DNA from: Lamellibrachia columna
Taxonomy: Eukaryota > Annelida > Polychaeta > Sabellida > Siboglinidae
Direction: 5' to 3'
Length of the DNA stretch: 64,000 nucleotides
Assembly: GCA_963662155.1 (NCBI GenBank)
Contig: OY759261.1
Coordinates: forward strand, 70,372,669 to 70,436,668
Shown here: positions 59,080-64,000 of the stretch, piece after piece
How the letters are laid out: each line of letters begins with the position of its first letter
Numbering within the stretch: the first letter of the stretch is position 1
Notes under the pieces: model-generated
Told to the model about the DNA's origin: nothing
The model's input: the letters and a program-made list of their open reading frames with translations, nothing else
The model's database searches: none
Position numbers and translations under genes: made by a program

Positions 59080-59640
59080 TTCAGGAGCATAGGGCGTCAA
59101 CCATGTTTCTCCACCTCACTCTCTTCTGGGCTAGAGCTATGGCCTCTTGCCAGGTGACCCCCACTTTGTCACGATCTTGTAGTGTGGAGTGTCTCCACTT
59201 GATTTTTGGCTTTTTGGCTTTTTCTCTTTCCTTGTGGGTTTTCCCAGTGCTTGTTTGGTTGTATTTGTTGGATCTTTTTTGAGTGTGTGGCCAATCCAAC
59301 TTTATTTTCTCCTCTCGATTGTAGTGCTTATTTCTTCCTGTTTGGTTTTCTTCCAGAACTCTTTATTTTGATAGTTTTCCACGTTTCACAGCCATAGAGA
59401 AGAACTGGTTTAACGATGGTGTTGAAAATGCGGATCGTGGTGCTTATGGATAGTTGGGAAGAGAGCCACACAAGGCGTAGGGTTCTGAAGGCATGGCGAG
59501 TTTTATTGATGCGTAGCTCCACATCTTTGTCAGCTCCACCATTTGTACTGATGTTGCTCCCGAGGTAGATGAAGTTTTGTACCTCCTCAACAGTTCCCCT
59601 TTCTTGTGAGATGGGTTAGCGGCGGAACCTAGCATAACCC
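59080..59640 (-). pseudogene. LINE ORF2 C-terminal relic
   Basis: Minus-strand pieces in order read IYLGSNISTNGGADKDVELR-like, RINKTRHAFRTLRLVWLSSQ, then RIFNTIVKPVLLYGCETWKT, and finally KIKWRHSTLQDRDKVGVTWQ and RWRNMVDALCS. The LLYGCETW motif and the final RPKxxWRR...TWxExxxxAQxRxxWRxxVxALCS are standard for an invertebrate LINE family distinct from CR1. Several frameshifts are present. Confidence 0.8.
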
Positions 59641-59950
59641 CCTTTTTAATCAGCAGGATCCACAGTTATTGTAATTCGACCAGTGTGGAACAACTGAAAA
59701 GTGTCGCCATCTGGTGTCTTTTTTTCAAGCGTACTTTACGCTTATTAGGTCGAATACGATAACTGACCCCACACAGGGGGTCAAAGTGTAACCTGTCATG
59801 GACTCAGTTCTCACACACACTGCACCAATTCTACGTAGGATGGCTGATGAATTAGCTGCTGCAAAAAAAATTTCTGATAATGGAGCAAAGCCCCGTGAGC
59901 ACCTTGTCTAGATGGATGTTGGCGCTTCATAAGACATACTACTGTTACAG

Positions 59951-60207
59951 AGAAGCCAGCCCGAGGATATGTAGACAAGGACAACCAGCGCAAGACAAGA
60001 CTCCGTAACAATGACTGGTCACCGCCACGCGTCCGACTCGCAGCCCCAGATCCAGCTTATCCTGATGCCAACTACATTGCTAAGCACCTGGGAGACGCGT
60101 TAACAGGGGCCCTAGTTGAGTTGACACTCTACCAGCCACATGACCCTATAGAACACCTGGCCTTGTACCTGTACAGGTACGCAGATAAGGTCGAGTATCT
60201 CGAAAAG
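59951..60207 (+). CDS. Gene B exon 11: Dpy-30 motif
   Basis: Acceptor CTGTTACAG completes a phase-1 Glu codon, donor GAAAAG|GTGAGA in phase 0. After a basic stretch (RGYVDKDNQRKTRLRNNDW) the segment YIAKHLGDALTGALVELTLY, then QPHDPIEHLALYLYRY, is a full Dpy-30 motif, with the hallmark (N/D)PI-(E/Y)-LA-YL. Such motifs form an X-shaped four-helix dimer. DYDC1/2 are a close match in the DPIE-LALY-YKY part. No neighbour in this window is an obvious partner. Confidence 0.85.
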
Positions 60208-60982
60208 GTGAGAGTGCCAGGCAAAAAAATTTATGTATAATGCATACATTTTAGGATTACAAATGCGTGATGTTCTAAAATGTGCCTTGGGAATAATTTT
60301 CTTCAGGTTAAAAACCCACACACGTATACATTTAAAATATAAATAAGTTAATCTAGAATAATTAATTCAACTTAATTAAATACAGTGCAAAAATTACCAC
60401 TGTACACAAAATAATGTTCTTGCATATATGGATCACATCGACCCATTAAAAATATTAAAACATTGGTTCACACATTTTATAAAATAATTTTTTATGTTAT
60501 ACACGTTTTCTGAAACGATAAATATTCTTGTGCAAGTCAGCATCAAAATGATCAATGTAATTTTTTTTTAATGTCAAATACAGAGTGAATAAGCTGTTAT
60601 CTCTGATGTGTTGTTGATGGATATCTACTATAACAGTAGCTAATTTACTGCATTGGTCTTAATAGGAGTCTTCCCGATCCATGTTCAACATGTATTTTGT
60701 TATTTAATTGTATTTACTGTAAATAATGATGGGTCTAAATAAACACGTATTGTATTGTAATTTACTTACAACTCTCTACGTTTCCAACACACAATTAGCT
60801 ATGATTACCTAGTACTGTATTTTGGCATACTATTGTACATTTATTAATAACTTTTTTAGTTAATGACATAATAACACTGTGAACTGCATGTATGATGATG
60901 ATGTGATGTTGGAAATATTTTTTATTGATTGACTGATGATTGATTGATTGATTGGTTGATTAATGTGTTGGTTCTGGTACAG
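60208..60982. other. Gene B intron
   Basis: AT-rich, with GATTGATTGATTGATTGG just before the acceptor. Nothing else recognised. Confidence 0.4.
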
Positions 60983-61134
60983 CACAAGGAAGAATTGGAG
61001 TTGGAGAAAAGGGCAAACGAGCAGAATATTGCCGAGATGACAGAGAGAAAGCAAGAGGCTGCCATAGAACGAAAGAAAGAAGAGGAGAAACAAATAGAGA
61101 GAGAGAAGAGTGCAAAGGAAGAATCAGGGAAAAA
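60983..61134 (+). CDS. Gene B exon 12: coiled coil after Dpy-30
   Basis: 50 codons plus two bases, acceptor TGGTACAG, donor GGGAAAAA|GTAACA. KEELELEKRANEQNIAEMTE and ERKKEEEKQIEREKSAKEES form a highly charged helix continuing from the Dpy-30 motif, as in DYDC-type proteins. Three direct repeats of the donor-side sequence follow immediately in the intron. Confidence 0.75.
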
Positions 61135-61896
61135 GTAACACACTTATATAGCCTCCTACACATCTAGCTACATGTTGTAACACACTTACATAGCCACCTA
61201 CACATCTAGCTACATGTTGTAACACACATAGCCTTCTACACATCTAGCTACATGTTGTACTCAAGGCAAAATGATAGATACACTATTAAAGCTTCCTCAA
61301 TTCAACTGTCTTATTTTAGAATCATTTTGGTGAAAATCAAACCTATCTATAATATCCACTACAACATGCTGGCTTGTTTGTAGAAATGTGTTATTGAGTT
61401 TTGACAAAATCATTGGATAAACTATTAAATTATTTTTGACAAGTAAAAATTCTGCGAAAAAAGGAACAAGTGGTTCACCTCTATATACAATAATAACATA
61501 CATAGAATAATCAATTCTTTTGATAATATTAACAAACCTTCGAACTCTTTTATTGAACCAACTGTGCATATTACTTGAACTATTCACACAGTACAGATTT
61601 GCATGAACATGAACAAGCCTGATTCACGACAGGCTAAATGAATTGTAGAGGGAGTTTTAATAAATACTTTGCCAAAGTAATCCCTATCAGTATGTTTCTT
61701 CTGCTATGAAAATGTATGGTATATACAGGAGTTATGTTCTTCCAAGACAAGATTTATGAGAAGCAATTAATAAACATGGCAGAACTGTGGCATAATATGG
61801 GGGGGGGGGTGAATAATAAAAAAAATGCTTCAACTGTGGTGGGCAGTAAATGTAAGAAAATTTAGCATAATTTTGACCTTTACTGTTATTTTACAG
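61135..61896. other. Gene B intron with a triplicated donor-side segment
   Basis: 61135-61259 contains three copies of GTAACACAC followed by TACACATCTAGCTACATGTT. The rest shows no gene. Confidence 0.6.
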
Positions 61897-62006
61897 AGCT
61901 GAGGAGGCAAAGTTGGAAGTGGAGTCAGCAGGGAATGCAATCCCAGAGGCAGAGAGGAAGGACAGGGAAGGCCAGACAGCCCTGCACAGGGCTGCCTCAA
62001 AACCAG
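61897..62006 (+). CDS. Gene B exon 13: ankyrin repeat start
   Basis: Phase 2 to 1, acceptor TTTTACAG, donor AAACCAG|GTGCCG. AEEAKLEVESAGNAIPEAER, then KDREGQTALHRAASKPG. The DREGQTALHRAA block is an ankyrin repeat. Confidence 0.8.
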
Positions 62007-62552
62007 GTGCCGCATACAGTATTTTCTAAAGCAGATCTACCAATCATGTCACAAAATTTCCAATTTGTCGAGAAATCAACATAGGATCCACGCCAGCATA
62101 TTGTGAATTTTCTAGAAAGTTTGTACAAAAAACTTAACGAAAACGTTTTTATGAAAATGTGCAACAACTGATGGTATTTAGGGGGTCGTTTCCATTTGTC
62201 AACATTTACCTGTTCGTACAAAGTATACAAATTCTCATACGTCCTCCTGAAAGAGTACTCTAAAATGTTGATAACTTTCCAGATTGAAAAACATACGTGC
62301 ATTACAGCACAGAGCGGTTAATGATTATGCAATTTAAAACAACAGTAGTTCCATAACAGATCACCATGTGGCGCTGTGTGATGCAACAGTGGTCATAATT
62401 TGCATGTGACTGACATTAACTTAAAATTAGTACGTTAGCCTTGACTCTCCCCCCCTTGACTTGACAATGTTTCTTTCAGGAAAATAAATATGTTGCGTTT
62501 TATTTTTACTGGAAGTAATGAGTAATGATTGGCTGCTGCTATTGTCATCTAG
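62007..62552. other. Gene B intron
   Basis: Nothing recognised. Confidence 0.4.
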
Positions 62553-62678
62553 GGGCCGAGGACGAGATAATCCACATGCTAGAGCACGATTACAGTCCTG
62601 CAGAAAGAGATCGCCATGGCAACACACCCCGGGACTGTGCACAGAAGGCAGGACTGGAGGGAAACGTCAATGCAATAG
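62553..62678 (+). CDS. Gene B exon 14: ankyrin repeat
   Basis: 42 codons, phase 1 to 1, acceptor CATCTAG, donor GCAATAG|GTACGT. AEDEIIHMLEHDYSPAERDR, then HGNTPRDCAQKAGLEGNV; the second half of one ankyrin repeat and the start of another. Confidence 0.8.
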
Positions 62679-63060
62679 GTACGTCTTGACTACATGTTTC
62701 AAAACTCTTTGCTAGTTTTCCAGCTTCAATACTTCTGTACGTTTTCGTTGTTTCTGTGGGGGTGGGCGGTGGCGTATGGCTTGAACATAACACTCTCAAT
62801 CGAGAGAACTCAATTTTGAATCATCTTACTGCCATTTCGAAACTTTGGCAATTATTTCCCTCAGCTGTGCAGTTCACTCAGCTGTACAAATCAGTACCTG
62901 GCTATAGACAGTGATGGATATGTAAACAAATAGTAGTAATTGCATCGAGGCTGAATGGTTCACAGAGAAGTCGAGTTAGTGTTGGAATGAACAGGTCTGT
63001 TGGGAACACACGGGATATTTGACACTTGAACTACAGCCCAATGACCGACACGTGTTACAG
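62679..63060. other. Gene B intron with a decayed SINE relative
   Basis: About 62795-62900 contains GAGAGAACTCAA and CTTACTGCCATTTCGAA, then CTTTGGCAATT, aligned with the middle of the SINE at 58845-59050. Confidence 0.45.
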
Positions 63061-63227
63061 ACAACTTTGTGGTGGAACTGTTTGCCTCGGACCAACTGGA
63101 CGTTGTCCACCAACTGGTCATCTGGGGTTACTATGACCACCTGCCCGATGTCGAGGAGAAGTTGGGTGGCCATGACGCCATGTCTCGTTCCGCAGTCGAC
63201 CTGTTACAGGTGCTGCCTTCTGTGCAG
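63061..63227 (+). CDS. Gene B exon 15
   Basis: Phase 1 to 0, acceptor GTGTTACAG, donor GTGCAG|GTCAGT. DNFVVELFASDQLDVVHQLV, then WGYYDHLPDVEEK and AVDLLQVLPSVQ. The end resembles the ends of modules C1 and C2 (IPALQ, IKEFQ). Confidence 0.8.
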
Positions 63228-63934
63228 GTCAGTCAATCGTTTGCAACAATAACTAGTGTAACGATGTATCAAATCATTGATGCATCACAGTAAGCGATTT
63301 GACGATGCAATACTATCGATAGTACAGTGAACTATCGATAGTTATCGTCGATAGTACAGTGAACTATCGATAGTAACGATAGTTGGTAAAACAAATCAGC
63401 AGGGTTACTTGTGTCACTATCATACTGTTTGGAAACATACTTTTTCAACTTCAAAAAAAGCAACCTAACTTTAACAGTGATTCAGCAATCATCAATCAGA
63501 GCAGTGGCATTTATGGGTTCACCATTTTGAATCAACCGCAATGAATTGATAGCGCAACCATCAAGATTTGGGAATGCTTTCCTGCCATTCCACAATACTA
63601 TCGTAATAATACCACAATAGTTTAAGTTATGAAACTATCGCAATAGTATTGCAATAGTAATACAGTTATCGCAATACCATCACAATAGTAAAACTATCCA
63701 AATAGTCACCCCAACGATACTCATGCAGATATCTTTCTGGGCCTACAAATGCTGAGCAAAATCCTGAACTAAAGACATCAGAGACATTATATTGAAATCT
63801 AGCCATGCATGGTTAATCTGTAGATGTGTCCACAAGATATAATGAATAATCCATTGCACAAACACTGTAAGATGTTATAAAAGCATACAAGTGATCAAAG
63901 ACAATTCACAGTTGGTGGTTCTGTGTGAATTCAG
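63228..63934. other. Gene B intron with a palindromic ATCGATAGT repeat
   Basis: 63300-63385 has several ACTATCGATAGT palindromes and GTACAGTGAACTATCGATAG twice. 63595-63700 has CAATAGTA/TACTATTG motifs. Probably a decayed transposable element. Confidence 0.6.
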
Positions 63935-64000
63935 GACAAGATAACCGAACTGTTCCGCATGGCTGAGCAGGGGAACCTATCAAAACTGAGACAACTGCTA
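63935..64000 (+). CDS. Gene B exon 16, partial: start of a fourth A-type module
   Basis: Acceptor GAATTCAG, phase 0, 22 codons to the window edge: DKITELFRMAEQGNLSKLRQ then LL. Same pattern as the starts of modules A1-A3 (EKTHELHTMVAEGKL, DRVQLLHTVVEKGDL), so the gene continues to the right. Confidence 0.8.

Larger units (their letters stand above)
58339..59950. other. Gene B intron with SINE and LINE relics
   Basis: Holds the SINE at 58845-59050, a LINE relic at 59080-59640 and one arm of the inverted-repeat element at 59668-59710. No exon recognised. Confidence 0.55.
48755..64000 (+). other. Gene B: ankyrin-repeat / Dpy-30 motif protein, gene model, cut by right edge
   Basis: Sixteen exons join in phase (3,234 coding bases, 1,078 codons, no stop before the edge). 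The order is an N-terminal ankyrin exon, three repeats of a three-exon ankyrin module (A 67 codons, B 33-34, C 33-34), an Arg/Pro/Ser-rich repeat fused to the third C module, a Dpy-30 motif with coiled coil, then further ankyrin-like exons, the last resembling the start of module A. Dpy-30 motifs dimerise and dock on partner helices in histone-methyltransferase and axonemal complexes; ankyrin repeats bind proteins. A structural or scaffold role, perhaps ciliary, is inferred from resemblance of the Dpy-30 part to DYDC1/2 and AK7/NME5-type proteins. No orthologue name can be given. Confidence 0.8.

Overview
The window is animal (metazoan, invertebrate-type) nuclear DNA. Small phase-consistent exons have GT/AG borders, introns are long, simple repeats and minisatellites are abundant, and there are remnants of several eukaryotic transposon classes (CR1 and other LINEs, a Penelope-like element, hAT, pogo-like, a tRNA-derived SINE). 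The TIR/Death gene, the OTU pseudo-protease and the CR1/Penelope mix would fit a lophotrochozoan such as a mollusc, or amphioxus. I cannot decide the phylum from sequence alone.

Layout. 1-9.1 kb is repeat territory: the 3' end of a hAT transposase-like reading frame, 60-, 34- and 110-bp tandem repeats, a degenerate pogo-like DDE element with candidate inverted termini (5564-7529), and a dispersed repeat family near 2.4, 5.0 and 8.2 kb. 9.1-24.3 kb (+ strand) holds gene A, reconstructed from seven phase-matched exons (about 903 codons): TIR-like domain, Death-fold domain, Ala-rich helical repeats, Death domain, an OTU domain whose catalytic Cys position is Ser, and a C-terminal Death domain. 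Its introns contain a 2.5-kb 37-bp minisatellite, an uninterrupted (CCG)99 tract, a frameshifted duplicate of the first Death exon and a 4.1-kb antisense CR1 LINE.

24.3-48.3 kb is mostly repeats: a 30-bp minisatellite, LINE and Penelope relics, a C2H2 zinc-finger exon on the minus strand (29836-30731), a 1,003-bp hAT-type non-autonomous element with perfect 8-bp target duplication, large 46-bp and 48-bp minisatellites (36-42 kb), and a 5'-truncated second CR1 copy.

48.75-64 kb (+ strand, running off the right edge) holds gene B, with 16 exons recognised (1,078 codons so far). Ankyrin-type modules arise from a three-exon unit (67, 33-34 and 33-34 codons) present three times, followed by an Arg/Pro/Ser repeat tail, a Dpy-30 motif plus coiled coil (resembling DYDC1/2 and cilia-associated Dpy-30 proteins), and more ankyrin-like exons. 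Its introns carry 24-, 33- and 73-bp minisatellites, a SINE and LINE relics. Gene A looks like an innate-immune or cell-death adaptor and gene B like a scaffold protein. Nothing in the sequence links the two functionally. Roughly one sixth of the window is tandem minisatellite, so most long open frames there are repeat artefacts.
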